Assembly (NCBI GenBank): GCA_036346225.1
Contig: JARFIW010001458.1
Location: forward strand, 2,728,001-2,792,000
DNA length: 64,000 nucleotides
Reading direction: 5' to 3'
DNA from: Platerodrilus igneus
Lineage: Eukaryota; Arthropoda; Insecta; Coleoptera; Lycidae
Positions 1 through 12,368 of this stretch are shown here, piece by piece; within the stretch, counting starts at the first letter, position 1, and each line of letters opens with the position of its first letter. The position numbers and the translations under genes were made by a program. The notes under the pieces were generated by a model, which saw nothing but the letters and a program-made list of their open reading frames with translations, was not told where the DNA came from and searched no databases.

Positions 1-807
1 ATGGTTAGTTGTATTTTAGTGTAGTTTAGTATGATGTTTGGTATTTATGAATATAGTAGCCTGTGTTAGTGCCTCTAGCTAAAGATAGGTCCACGGCGTT
101 TGCGGCATAGTTCCAATTCAACGGTAAAAGCCTAGCAACTAGGATAAGAAGTAAACGTTAATGCATTGTGTTATCATGCACCCAAATATCATGGCAATAA
201 TTGAGCAACATTTAGTTATGATTTTATTTGAGTAACGACGTATAGATTTATGTGATTACTGAGTATACATTATATAACTTTTTCCTACTTTACCGAGTGG
301 AAGGTCTGTTACCATGATCACCCAAGTGTATTGAGCAGCTTTTATGACTGTGGCGATCGATCCTCAAAAACCTATCAATACTGGGAAAACGTATAGTTTT
401 AATACTGATCGTAGTAAAATTCGTCTACCTCGGGCTTTATAAATAGCGCCTATGCTTTCCGAGGGGCTGCAATGACTATAAATTATTCGGCGGTTAACCT
501 ACGTCTTTTGCAGATGTAGTGGCAAGAGTCTAAACTTGTAAAGTAGGAAATTGGTAATAATATATAAAAGCATGATTAGTTAATGCAGCCCGATCTGGTA
601 ATCAAATATCATAAAGATAAGTGAACAAAACAGGGTTTTTAAAAAAGGTATGATTGGATGTACATCTACAGGTATAATTAACTTAGGTTTTGTACTGGTG
701 GTTTTTTAATATTTATACAGAAGTACCACCATGTGAACCCTTTAATTCACATTGTATTTGGATTAACGACTTAAGACGACTGGTTTCAGTGCAACTTAGT
801 TCTTACC
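1..807. other. No gene recognised
   Basis: AT-rich sequence without a supportable reading frame. It lies directly upstream of the DNA polymerase relic, so it may include further eroded parts of the same element, but I see no recognisable motif. Confidence 0.4.
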
Positions 808-2160
808 ATGCAAAAACACTTTTGTGATCGCTATCTTCATTACTTTAGTACAAGTGATAAATTAAAAAGCATGCCATGGACTGCAAGACACTGGTCATTA
901 TGTCTACCGCGACTACCAAAAGAAGAAGATAAAATCCTTTGTTTTAAGATTCTAAGAATAAAGTATAAGTGTCATTTATCATATATATAAATCTGAAATG
1001 TATACTTAAACCTACTGGAAACGAAAAGAAATATCAAGAATATGTGCAGTATGGTGTTCGATATTATGTTAAGTGCGGTTAATACGACTCATTATCGTTG
1101 TATCGATCATATCTTTTACTTTCCTAATAGTTTTCCACAATTTGAGTGGTTTTGAAAGCCACTTTATATTTAAAAATATCGCCGTTGATTTAGATGGTCG
1201 CATGGAAGTGCTCCCAGTAACTAGGAAAATATATTCCTTTGACGAAATATATACCCAAGACCTTCCTCAACTACAGATTCATCTATAGCTCCCGCGTTAT
1301 GAGCTCATCCTTAGAAACATTGGAGTCTTATCTGAATACATTTCCACTACTAAAAAGTGAATTTACATATTTAAGTGAAGAATAGTTTAAATAATTGGCC
1401 ATAAATAATGTATATCTTTGCGACTTTTATTATTCTTTTTAGAAAGTTTATTATACCGCATTACGTCGTCAACAAGAGTTTTACAAGTTAGAAGGTATAA
1501 GAATTACAAAGAAACAGTACACGCATGGTCAGAAAGTGTGGGACGCTTTTAATATTCAAAACCTGGTTCAATACTCTGATTTACATCTCAAAACGGATGT
1601 GATGCTAATACCTGAAGTTTTTGAGCAATTCTGTGCAAGCTGTCATTTAACATATAGAATTGACCCCACCTGTTATTACACGTTGCGTCGTTACACTTGA
1701 GATGCAATGTTGAAAGACCAGAACAGGAGCCCGAGTTAATGACCAATATTGACCAGCTACTGTTTATCGAAAAGGGTATACCGCGAGATCTTAGCCAAGT
1801 GTACTCAGAACGACGTACAATAAATATTTGCCTTCTCACGATCTTTCCAAACCCGATGTACATCTTATGTAATACGACACCAATAATCAGTATGGATGGA
1901 TAATAAGTCAATTTCTACCCTACAGAAACTTCCTGATATTGCTCAAGAGGGCTATATTTTGGAGGTGGATTTGGACTATCCATGATTTACATAAGGATAT
2001 CCCGTATTAAATTCTAAGAAGAGATATATGATTCACTACAGAAATCTTTTACGAGCTTTAGACCATTCAGGTCTTAAATTATCGACAATCTACTGTGTGC
2101 TGAAATTGACACAGAGCTGTTGGTTAACTGTACAGTGTGTCCCAAATTGGAAGTATTAAA
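808..2160 (+). pseudogene. Decayed family-B DNA polymerase (viral/Polinton-type) relic
   Basis: Successive short plus-strand reading segments follow the order of a protein-primed, viral/organellar-type family B DNA polymerase. At 808-990 there is a Cys/His-bearing segment ending in a YKC-LSYI stretch, matching the region before the exonuclease domain. At 1073-1288 the FHNLSGFESHFIFK stretch resembles the conserved exonuclease motif. At 1446-1700 there is an open frame with YSDLHLKTDVML and CHLTYRIDP. At 1697-1819 NIDQLLFIEKGI follows in another frame. At 1876-1899 DTNNQYGW resembles polymerase motif A, then come ILEVDLDYP and, near 2030-2135, IHYRNLLRAL. Frameshifts and stops separate every block, so it is dead. 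The family is known from Maverick/Polinton elements, adintovirus-like elements and linear plasmids; which of these donated it is not decidable here. I see no capsid, ATPase or integrase beside it. The active site downstream of 2160 is missing. Confidence 0.82.
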
Positions 2161-4971
2161 TGGGTAACTTATTTGTTATTAAAGATACAATTAAACTATG
2201 TGCTCAGTCATGGGCCAACTTTTTGAGATCAATTAAATGGAAAAATCACAAATAAGCGATCTTCTTTTGTTTTCGAGTTATAGCCAAATTTAATATTTTT
2301 AACAATTCTATTAATTCGTATAACTCGTTTGTTTGCAAAATCATCCAAAAATACTGTAGAAGTCTTTTATACAGTTTTTTACGTAGAATACAGTAGCGTA
2401 CGCAAATATTTAATATTTATAACACTTTTGTATAGTATCATAAAGGTTAAAATACTAGCCACTGTAGCTGCTTATATATTTAAATGATAAGATGAATATG
2501 AAAAAATAGTTCCATTGTTCTAAATGTATAAATTATTTAATAAACTGTATTGGATTTATTGTTATGCCCTATCATTGGTGTTCGAAAACGTAAATAAATT
2601 CTTCCACGGGCACAATATATGACTAGAATTGATCTAACTCCGCCTCATAATGGTTTCCATACTTGGTACAAAAACTACCAGAATGAACCTAAAATTTTTT
2701 CATGATAAAGTACATGTAAATATGACATTTTTGTGCTCATATGAAGGTAACTATCCTAGTCTTGCGCTTTTCCAAAGATCTATTAGTTGCCCAGAGCTAA
2801 TACTTATTGCATCATTTCCTATACCTCCTTTGCAAGTTTTTAAATGCATCTGATCCCTTACGCTTGCAGCGTTTTCTTTACATCAAAGTGCCCTGCTATA
2901 GCCCTATCATTCAGGACATATTAGTTACTAAGTTTTTAAACGCTATTAGCTGTACCTTTCTTTCAAAGTCAACATGCAGAATAAGATCCAAGGTTTATCA
3001 TGACATTCGAATATAGGACCTTTTTGATGTTACTTCGTTTGCCTACTATTCTAAACTAAGTTCGCATTTATGATCAATCTCATAGCTGTCGAGCATTCCT
3101 CTAGAATGGTTTTGTTTTTCAGCCGGGAACAATAACTATAATTATGTCTTGCCGACTTCTTGACAACGCATCGGCATTACCGTAACAGTTTCAACAGAAG
3201 TCTTCTGTACTTTTGTCTCGTGTTCACAAAATTCCGTGCAACCACTTTATTATTTATGGAAATCCAAACTCACTTGGTATTTCTTACTCTTCTAGACGAC
3301 GCTTAATTCACAATTCCAGTGGAAGGCAGAATGCATCAACAGGGTTCTTAATACAAGTCAATCGTAGTATTTTTACATCCCCAAAGTGTTAACTGTAACA
3401 ACTATATACACAACAAGCTACTTTAAAAAACTACTCTATAATATTAGTCATTCTAATTCCACTCATTATGCTATGTCAATTTAAAAACTTTTAGTACGCT
3501 TATGTTATGTTTGGCAAAGAGTTTTCGTTTGGACAGCTATAGAGTTAAGGCATCCGTACCACATTTGCAGTATAAAAGTAAATAAAGTAGTGTTTGTTAT
3601 GGTTGTGTAGAAGTTTGTAAAATGTTGAATACTCCGAGTTGTATATTAGAATTATTCAGTGCTCTACCTACATTGATCAAACTGCGGGATTTGTCTAAAT
3701 GAAACCTACGCAGGCCTACATTTAACTCCCTATAGGAACGAGTTACAATTTTCTGAAGAATCACTTCACATCGGGAAGAGAATCATGGACCACGGGATTA
3801 TTTGTCATATGCAAATCAACTAGGCCATGGGGCTAGCTAGTGATTCGCGTCGGAGAGCCATTATTAACGCAGTGGCTTTTCTTTGCGCCACATTCACTAT
3901 ATATCGCAGCAATTTGAACCCATCCAAATAGTTAGTCACAGCATTTTACGAGTGAACTATAGAAGTCTGACTTTCAATACAGACACTATTTGTTCTTCGA
4001 ATTTCTTACACCTCTCGTTCTTTTTGTTGAATTTCTCTTCAGTAATTTAATCTTTTCCTCCATTACCCGATCTTTTGTTCCAAAATTTGCTTATTCTTTT
4101 GAAATATTTTCTTGTCTTTTTTCCCAGCATTTCTAAATTTTTTTCTTACATTTGCCTAATGTATTTATGTCAAAATCTTTCTAGCCTTTTGTCGGTTTTT
4201 GATTTTAGCTACTAGCAATGTTCCTTCGTAAAAATTAATCCTTTCAAACTACTCTTGCTTAAACTTTAAACGTGTCACTAGTTTTCCTTTCTTTGAAATT
4301 TATTGATTTTACTTCTATTCATTTTGCACTTTCAAATAACCTCCTCTCTAATGATTTTGAATTTTCCACAAACTTTTCTTATATATAGATAGTGAATTTG
4401 GTGCCATTTTATCTACAAAAGGTTTGAAATTTTTTTATGAGGTTTTAGAACTTTTTATAACATCTAATAACCTCTAATCGTTTTGAATTATTTGATGTTT
4501 TATTAGCTTTAACTTTAATCTACTAATCCTCTATTCATAATTATATAAGAACTATTTCATGTAGTTTCGATAGTACAAGCTACAAGCACTTTAGCACTAT
4601 TGTATTTAGCTCTTTATCACAAAATTATTACAAAGTTGTCATATGTCAACATGTGCTCGTTATATATTAAAGTTTAAATAATTCAACGCAATTAGAATAC
4701 GTTCTTAAAATGCAAAAGCTTATATGCGCATAATTACCGAATTACTGCTTCCGTTTCATATCACGTTACGCACTACTTTCCATTTATTTATAGTTCCTAC
4801 TATATGTAGATATTAACTACACATTTATTTCAATGCTTATGTATCTCAAACACATACTACTTTTTGGCACCTACAAGCAAAAAAATGGCTTGCTATTATT
4901 ACTTTGAATAATAATTTACATTATAGTAATTTATTACATTTGAGGATACCTAATTATTACTTTTGTTCTAG
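2161..4971. other. Probable intron or intergenic DNA
   Basis: No coding segment stands out. The part at about 3990-4560 is rich in T and C runs on the plus strand (TTTTC-like low complexity). The last 20 bases (TTACTTTTGTTCTAG) form the polypyrimidine tract and 3' splice site of the Kazal exon at 4972. Confidence 0.5.
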
Positions 4972-5181
4972 ATCCCTGTGACACCTATTATTGCGCTTGG
5001 GGAGCTAGCTGCGTAGTCTACGCTGGCAACCGAGCTGGCTGCGAATGTCCAACTAATTGCAAACCAGTCAATGCGCCCATATGTGCTACGGATGGCAAAT
5101 CATATCCAAATCTTTGCAGTCTTCGTGAGATGACCTGTAAAAACCGACAGAATATAGTTCTTAAACATACTGGCCCATGTC
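4972..5181 (+). CDS. Internal exon encoding a follistatin/Kazal module (agrin-like)
   Basis: The 210-nt exon has a clean acceptor (TTTTGTTCTAG before 4972) and a consensus donor (C|GTAAGT at 5182). It begins with the last two bases of a codon and ends with the first base of the next, a symmetric 1-1 phase exon typical of shuffled extracellular modules. Its 70 residues carry exactly ten cysteines: four in the first part (DPCDTYYCAWGASC, then CEC) and six in the Kazal part, with the hallmark PICATDGKSYPNLCSL and a final GPC. This is the follistatin-domain layout (EGF-like FOLN half plus Kazal half) of agrin, SPARC, follistatin and similar secreted or matrix proteins; the Kazal fold often inhibits serine proteases, but in agrin-like proteins it is mainly structural. 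The flanking exons are not visible, so the protein and its start are unknown. Agrin-like is an inference from the repeated phase 1-1 architecture known for that family. Confidence 0.88.
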
Positions 5182-5900
5182 GTAAGTACTCCTTTATTTA
5201 GTAATCGAACAGTGGTCGATAAAATTTTTTGTTTATATACACAAATAATAATTTTCTAAAAATTGCCGCTATAAGAAGTAGTAGTTTACTCATTAATATG
5301 ATAAAGGACCATTTAACACTAGTTACTAATATTTTCGAATAATTAAAACCAACGCTCTGTATTAACGTTTTGTAAAATAGAATTAATTTTGCTGCAGAAA
5401 GTAGTTTCATATCTGTTGTTACTGAACAACCCGTAAGACGTCACAATTGCTGCACGAGATTTAACCTAAAATATTCATTGGGGTCTTGTGATGTTAAATT
5501 CTTTTTACGCAAACTGTATATTAGCAAAAATGTTTAAAGCGCACCCTATTTATTGTGAGTTATCCTTAACATATCAAATTTTATATCACGGAATCTAAGT
5601 TTTAAAGGCATCTTGGTCTGAAATTGCCTCACAAACTCATTTCACGATTTATTCAAAGAAAGTAAGATGACTAAGTCTAGACAACTACACTGATGTAATA
5701 TGCAACGATCCAGTTACCAGCTTGACAATTTTGTCAAGTATAATAAATATGGGGAAGCGACTAATTCTATAAAAAAAAATACGTTATTCCTCAACTCCTA
5801 AAGTTTTGTTTGGTAATATTACCGGTCATTAATAAAACAGCTTTCATATATAGGAGGACTATTAAACGTGTACATATACCGTTTCGTATCAAATGTCTTA
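5182..5900 (+). other. Intron sequence downstream of the Kazal exon
   Basis: It starts with the donor GTAAGT. No reading frame of note is seen up to the BEL/Pao insertion. If the host gene continues to the right, the BEL/Pao element is an antisense intronic insertion. Confidence 0.5.
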
Positions 5901-5905
5901 GTATT
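5901..5905. repeat. Left target-site duplication of BEL/Pao element (GTATT)
   Basis: GTATT immediately precedes the left LTR and is repeated right after the right LTR at 12781-12785. Five bases fits the 4-6 bp duplications of BEL/Pao integrases. Confidence 0.93.
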
Positions 5906-6298
5906 TGTGGGGTGATAATGTGATCTAGATATGGTAAATATAGGGAAGGACCAATTGCTATTATGTAGCAATACCGATGGCAGTGTAGCGGTTATGTAAT
6001 AAACAAAGCAACTACGACAAACTACTTAATAAAGGATATAAATACCTTAAGTCTGTGTTGCTCGGGGCAAGAAAAGTCACACACAACAGGTAGCGGACAC
6101 CAAAGAACACGCACGTTCGGTGTGGTCTCGCTTCCAGGGCTCTCACACAACTGTCTTCTGCAATCGTCCGAGCACGACTGATTGATGTTACTTCACGCAC
6201 CCGCACTACCGGCATAAGGTTTCACTAAAAACCGTAAAGTACCCGCACTAATGGTATTTATTGTCACCACTACCAAATTGTTCAATGATGACGTAACA
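5906..6298 (-). repeat. BEL/Pao LTR (left; 3' LTR of the minus-strand element)
   Basis: 393 bp, TGTGGGG...GACGTAACA on the plus strand. It holds a 67-codon open frame on the minus strand (6012-6215) and an Inr/DPE-type core promoter with the Inr A at 6179, both shared with the right LTR. The sequence just inside, at 6299-6320, gives a G-rich TTTGGTGGGCGG stretch on the minus strand, the best candidate polypurine tract, though it is weak. Confidence 0.93.
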
Positions 6299-6539
6299 TA
6301 CCGCCCACCAAATTCATAGAATTTTGAAAAGGAGGGAAATAGGTTGGGTGAAGGAAATCATATGGGATTTGACCTTGCTAGGAAAACAGGTAGCGAAAGA
6401 TAGGGTGGTACACTACAGCAAGCGATATCACCAACTATGCAAAATAAAAAAAATATATATGCAAATAAACAAATATTTAAAAATTATATACTACCATACA
6501 TGTAAGAAATGTGTATATACATCTAAACATAAAACAAAA

Positions 6540-7825
6540 TTAAAATACCGGTAGCGGTGCTAGTTTGACCAAAGGTCGTTTTAATGCGCCATGTGCAGTT
6601 TTGATCTCAGCGACACGTATAATACCGTCCGCACTGAGAAAGTTATTAATTAATTCGACCAAACTTCCATTGAAGTGGAGAAAGCTGGTCGTCCTTGATG
6701 AGGACAATAGTGTCCTTTTCAACTTGTCGCACACCTACCTGCCATTTAACCTTCTGATTGAGAGTATGTAAGTACTCGTGCCTCCAGCGAGCCCAAAAAC
6801 CTTGGTGGAGTTTTTTGCAGGAGTTTCCACCTGCTCTTTAATGATAAAACGTTGTTTGAATGGTCCTCATCTGCTGGTGCAGAAAGAGGTTTCATAGTTA
6901 GGAAATGACCTGGTGTTAAGCAAAGCAAGTCATTTGGATCCGAACTCAAAGCGCAGATTGGTCTTGAATTTAGAACAGATTCAATTTGAGTAAAAACTGT
7001 GTAAAGTTCCTCAAAGGTAAGTTTTTGTTCTCTGATTACGCGAGCTAGGTGTGTCTTTACCGACTTAACACCGAAGTGAGGGGCGCTAGGTGGATTAAAC
7101 GCCTACTTTATCTTCTCTTAGGTTACTGCACTATGCAGATAACTCGTAAGCTGACGATAGGCACCTACAAAATTAGTTCCGCAATCACTAAATATTTGAG
7201 AACAGCATCCTCTACTTGCTATAAATCGTCGCAAAGCAGCAAGAAACGCGTCTGCCGACAAATCCAAAACGAGTTCAATATGTGCTGCCTTAGTGGCAAA
7301 ACAAACAAAAATACAAATATAGGCCTTAAGAGTTTTAGAGCCTCGTAGGCGGTTAGCCTTTATTAAAAGAGGGCCCGCAAAATCAACACCAACAATACTG
7401 AACGGTTTGATTTGGGTAATACGTGCTGCCGGTTGGTCTCCCATAGGAGGAGTTACCAGGACCGGTTTGATACGAAAATATCTATGACATGATGATAAAT
7501 AACTTCGGATTGAATTTTCAATAGAAAGGATCCAAAAATGCTGTTGTATAAGATACGCTGTGGTATTAACACCGGGATGGCAATACCTGTCGTGAGTTGA
7601 CCGAATGATAAGTTCGGTTAATCGGTGCCGCTGAGGCAATAACCCAGGGAACTTTTCGAAATAGGAAAGCGAAGAATGTGTCAAGCGCCCACCTACTCTT
7701 AAGATATTTTGTGGATCAATAAATAGAGAAAGTTGTTGCAAGGTTTTAGATAATTTACGTTTTGCCTTGATCGAAGCTATTTCCTTTGAAAATGTAACAT
7801 TTTGTACATGCCGAACGATAATCAT
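6540..7825 (-). pseudogene. BEL/Pao integrase and C-terminal DUF5641-like region, broken
   Basis: 7825 to 7118 encodes the integrase zinc-binding region (HDRYCHPG, then a CHRYF where the family has a second cysteine) and the first core aspartates in VGVDFAGP and FSDCGTNF. The frame then shifts. About 7090-6950 continues with FNPPSAPHFG followed directly by a VKSVKTHL stretch, so the segment that normally holds the catalytic glutamate appears deleted. 6949-6746 gives LTPGHFL and a SRWKLLQ block, and 6734-6540 gives SDGIIRVAEIKTAHG...KRP, which match the DUF5641 tail of Pao polyproteins. Loss of the glutamate and at least two frame changes make this integrase inactive. Confidence 0.88.
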
Positions 7826-7916
7826 AAGAGAATTGTGTAATTCAATGTCTGTTAAGGAACCCGTAATGACGTTGAGCCATGGGTTTAGAAAATCTATAAA
7901 TGTAAGCCACGATGCC

Positions 7917-8669
7917 TTAGATTTTATAGAACGATGAAAAGCGACTTAGTAAAATGTCAATGATGTTTGGATCTGTTTGAGCGACAAATGTTAGAATCTT
8001 CTTTTCCGTAGTTACCTCAGCAATTGAGGTTGACAATGTTGGTTGAGGCGGCCACGAGTCACTAGGGTAGTGAAGCCATTCAGGCCCCGTCCGCCATAAC
8101 GAACATGAAACAACCGCGCTTGGCATTAATCCCCGAGATGCAGGATCAGCCGGATTATGCGAAGACTTAATATAAAACCATCGACTAGGTGCAATTATTT
8201 CTTGAATGTGGTTAACACGGTTTGCCACAAAAGTTTTCCAACGAAAATGTGGAGAACGTATCCAAGTGAGAGCGACCGTAGAATCACTCCACGCTGAAAC
8301 ATCGGAGATTTCAATCAAGCCTTGATAAGACCGAATGGTAAAAGAAAGTAAATCGGTTAATAAAACGGCGGCACATAATTCCAAACGTGGAATTGAAATG
8401 CGCTTAATTGGAGCTACTTTTGTTTTAGCGGTTACAAATTGTACAGTTATTTGGCCAGTAGTTTGATTTATGAACTGGAAATATAGTACCGCTGCATACC
8501 CTACCTCGCTAGAATTGCAAAACCCATGCAAATGACAAGTAAAAGGATCCGAAGGGGGTAAACAACGTGGTAACTTTAATGACGATAATAACGGCAACTC
8601 TTCTTGATACTGCTGCCATTGAGACGAAATGTCTGCTGGTGGGATGTCATCCCAATTTAAACCTAACAT
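7917..8669 (-). pseudogene. BEL/Pao RNase H region (Pao_retrotransposon peptide), fragment
   Basis: A 250-codon open stretch covers the connection and RNase H-like domain of Pao polyproteins. It has YAAVLYF, the conserved ISIPRLELCAAVLL, an acidic residue in WSDSTVAL and the NPADPASRG end motif. The first acidic residue expected before YAAVLYF reads as asparagine/serine (FCNSSEVGYAA), so one catalytic position seems lost. It is separated from the RT frame by a stop and frame change at about 8670-8704, and from integrase at about 7826-7916. In an intact element all of these would be one polyprotein. Confidence 0.9.
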
Positions 8670-8704
8670 TCACAGATGCTGGATTAGGGGTTTTGCAAAA
8701 AGTG

Positions 8705-9547
8705 TTAGTGGGCTAAAAATCCTAATGGATTATATATTCTGGCAACTTGCGAAAGTATGTTGCGCTTTGTACATATTGGGTTTAATGGTTTAACCCGAAA
8801 TGAGAAAATATCTTTTGTAGATGACCATTGAAGACCTAATATTTTTATTGATTCGTCAGAATCGAAATCGAGTGAAGTATATTGGCAAAAATCCGACAGA
8901 ATGCCTTCCAAAATGGAAGCTGAATTAGAACTCCATTTTCGAAGTTCAAAACCAGTCAAATGCAAAAGTCGAATAAGTTGATCTTTAATTTCTCGGGCCG
9001 ATTGTATAGAATCTCCACCGGCGACGAAATCGTCAATATATAGATTTGACCGTATAGCCTCAGCGGCTAACGGAAACCTTTTGCCTTCGTCAATGGCTAA
9101 TTGATGAAGGGTTTTTAATGCTAGATAAGGCGATGACTTAATACCATAGGTCACTGTATTAAGCTGATAAGTCTGAATGGGTTCTTCTGCGGAGAACCGC
9201 CAAACAATTAATTGAAACTTACGATGTTCTTCGGTAACCAAAATTTGTCGATACATTTGGCGAACATCACAAGTAAAAACGAAACGATGAGTACGAAATT
9301 TCAGTAAGATTGACGAAATGTCGTTTTGGAGATTAGGACCAGCCAATCGAGTGTCATTAAGTGACACGTTGCTTTTAGCCTTTGCAGAGGCGTCAAAAAC
9401 CACACGAATTTTAGAAGTATGACCTTCCTCTTTAAACACAGGGTGATGGGGTAAAAAATAATTATCGTTCCCAACGTGCCATATGACCCGCATCAAGATA
9501 GTCCTGCATGAAATTGTTGTACTGTGCGTGTAGCTTCGGTTGAGCAT
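8705..9547 (-). pseudogene. BEL/Pao reverse transcriptase region, frameshifted
   Basis: The 280-codon open stretch holds RT motifs in order: KIRVVFDASA, FVFTCDVRQMYRQI (motif A aspartate), VTYGIKSSPYLA (motif B) and the active-site YIDD in NLYIDDFVAGG. The catalytic aspartates look intact. The first 20 or so residues from 9547 are out of frame with the ancestral protein; another frame reads LHAQYNNFMQDYLDAGHMAR there, so a frameshift lies near 9480. It belongs to the gag-pol polyprotein of the surrounding element. Confidence 0.93.
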
Positions 9548-9563
9548 GCAATTTGCGCTCTAA

Positions 9564-10338
9564 CTAAAATAGTCTTTTTTTAGCCATGTCAAAGGGATTA
9601 TCAAAAATGGGCAAAGTATCGTTGAACGGTAACGCATTAATAAAACGACTGCTAGGGTCACGAGAAAACGTGTTTTCGAAAATCAAATCTGCCTTTTCTT
9701 CTTCTGGAAAAGTATAAGGCTTGGATGGCAACTCTTCTATCTCCCAAAACCGCCTTTGAGTCTGGTCGATAGGATCTTCTACAGAAGTAAAAACTGCTTG
9801 GACAGTATCAGACTGCAAGCTTTTTGTGGAACCAATAACAGTCCAACCAAAAATTGTATTTATGGCGGCAGGCTGAAGAAATTTGCCATGTATAACACCA
9901 CCATTGATAAACATCTGCTCCGAGGAGCATGTCAATAGTTCCTGGAAAGTTCCAGGTCGGGTCTGCAAAGTGCAGGCCGCATAAGTGTTCCCAATTATTA
10001 GGAACTTCAACGATACGTAATTTACCAGATATTGACGAAAGCACAAAAGTTGTGACTTCTAAAGATTTTTCGGAGTCTAAAATAGAGCGAATGGTGCAGC
10101 TGACGGCACCCCTATTGACCGCTGAAGTTGTCTGCCCAAGTCCATAAATCGGAACTTGAGAACGTATGCGTGGAAGCCAAAGTTTGCTCACGCAATCGTC
10201 TCGAATAAAGCTAGCTTGGGAGCCAGGGTCTAAGAGTACCTTGATCGGTTTGTATTTACCAGAACGGTCTTGAACTTCCACAACAGCAGCGGAGAGTAAG
10301 ACATTAACCCCAGGATTTAAATTTGTCTGTGAAGACAA
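9564..10338 (-). pseudogene. BEL/Pao aspartic protease (A17-like) region, frameshifted
   Basis: 10338-9808 has the protease core. The active-site triad region reads VLLDPGSQASFI, where retropepsins have D-T/S-G, so the second residue is proline. LLGADVY follows at about 9920. The frame changes there, and 9900-9564 continues with INTIFGWTVIGS and QRRFWEIEELP, the linker toward reverse transcriptase. The Pro substitution and the frameshift make activity doubtful. Confidence 0.87.
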
Positions 10339-11561
10339 AACATTTGCGTCCTATTGGCATTTTTATGCATATGTGTAGCGGTCGGTTCAGCAGAACAGCT
10401 AAAAGCAGGTTGCGCTTCAAAATGTAGCAAGGTATGATGCGGCTTGGCGCAAGTTCGACAAGAGTTATAGGATTTGTATTGCATGGACGCATGGTCTGTA
10501 CGTAAGCAATTTAAACAGAGGCGTATACGTTTGACAATCTCGAAACGTTCTGTCGGAGTTTTCTTTAGAAACGATTGACATCTATAAATTAAGTGATTGC
10601 CTTTGCAAGAAGGACAATGGTGCGAAAATAAATTCTTTGAGTCACTGGAGCTAATTGGTGTATCCAGTGAAACTACGTTAGAAGAAACCTTTGGTTTAAA
10701 TTGAAACGGTGAGGATTTCTTAGGCACTGATGTGTGAGATATATGGACAGTCGTCGAATAAGAAAAAGGTGCGGTTGAAGAAAAGGTTTCCAACGCTGCA
10801 CATTGTTGAGTTAAAAAATATCTTAAATCATCGAAATTGGGTATTTGCTTTGGATCCGATTGGAGTTCAAAGCGTTTTCTAGCGAACGGATCGAGTTTTT
10901 CTAAAAGAAAATCGACCAGAATAAAGTTCCAATGTTCAGTAGGAAATTTTAAAATAGTTAGAACAGCAAAGTTCCTGAAAAACAATCAATAACTGCCCTA
11001 AGTTTCTTAGGGTCTTCTGATTTTAAAGGTGGAAAGTTTTTCATAGTTTTCCAATGCAAAGTTGCTAATAAACGTGGATTGCTAAATCGCTCACGCAGGA
11101 CATTATATGAAATAATAAAATTATCCCCAGAAACAGGTACAGCTACAGCAGTTAATAAGGTAATTTAATTTCTCATTATTGGGCAATGAAGCATTATTGT
11201 AAACCAGCCTGTCAAATAAATTAATAAAAAATGTGTATTCAGTTACCTCATTATTAAAATGTGGGAGCTTTAACGGTAACAATTTTGATCCCGTACTGCT
11301 TGGAGCACATTCCGTAATTTTCGGTGCTCGCATTTCTTGCATCGTTTCAAGGTGGAGCAAAATGCAATAGTAAACTGCATCTCCCTCTTTACGTAGCGCG
11401 TTGTAATTTAATAATTCTACATCGTTACACGAAGCTAAGACATCAATTAAAACCCTATTAAAATTGGAGTAAATGTCATTTACTCCTTTTGTTTGAATAT
11501 GGAATAAGGTTTTTAAACCTGAATCACTTTGTATAGCGTTGCCGAGCTCTAAAATTTCCAT
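10317..11561 (-). pseudogene. BEL/Pao gag (DUF1759-type with CCHC-like fingers), frameshifted
   Basis: The probable start is the ATG at 11561 (MEILELGNAI). The DUF1759 signature appears as LKLPHFNNEVTEYTFFINLF. Near 11150 the frame changes; NVLRERFSNPRLLATLHWK continues it in another frame, and a further change near 10985 leads to the C-terminal part. That part has Cys/His clusters (CPSCKGNHLIYRC, CLNCLRTDHAS, CRTCAKPHHTLLH), the zinc-finger region normally found between gag and protease in Pao elements. At least two frameshifts, so no full gag can be made. Confidence 0.9.
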
Positions 11562-12368
11562 AATGCGTATTTTAAATTATTTGAGTTGTGCCAAATTTGT
11601 CTTTTTCGGAGCCATAATGACAATGTTATTCTGAAAAACGTACAAATAAATGCTGTAAACCGTAACCGCTCAGCTGTGCGCTAAGAAATATTAAATATTA
11701 TGCGTTGTTGTTCAAGAACGAAAATGTAAAATAGCGCATAAATTAATAAATTACGTTTATGACTATTAGCCTCCACTGGGTCTTAAGCAACACGTCGAAA
11801 ACCTAACGGTTTGTCAAACAAAGCGTTAAGATAAAATTTACAGTTTAAAATGAGCGGCTTTTAACATCTAGGATCAGAAGAACATTTAAACATGTGGATA
11901 ACATATTGCAAGAAATGTTGCAGCTTTTACAACTTTATTACCCTTTGCAGATGTATTCAATATTTTACGTTTACAAACCGAGCAGATTTGTGTGTAATAC
12001 AAAAACGTGCAATGGCTTTTAAATACAAAGCAAATCCCTTTATCTTTCTTATTTGAGAAGTATAAAGCGAATTATAATTTTCACGTTGCCGTGTGTTTTA
12101 TATGCCGCTAAAATAAATTTAAGACTGAAAACTAACAAATTTTATGTTAAAGGATTTATTTGTAATTAACCGCTTGGTTTAATTACGGCAAAATCGCTTA
12201 ATTTAATTTAAAGAAAGTATATAGCTAATATTTGCACATTTTAACCCACTAAATATGGGCTCTAACACAAATTTAAAAGCTAAAGTAAATGATTAAAATA
12301 CGCTCGCTGAAATGCAAAATAATATTCAGTTTAGGACATGCGTATAAAACATAGGACTAGTTAAATTC

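Noticed and set aside
6012..6215. LTR open frame as a host gene
   Set aside because: It lies wholly inside the BEL/Pao LTR and recurs in the other LTR.
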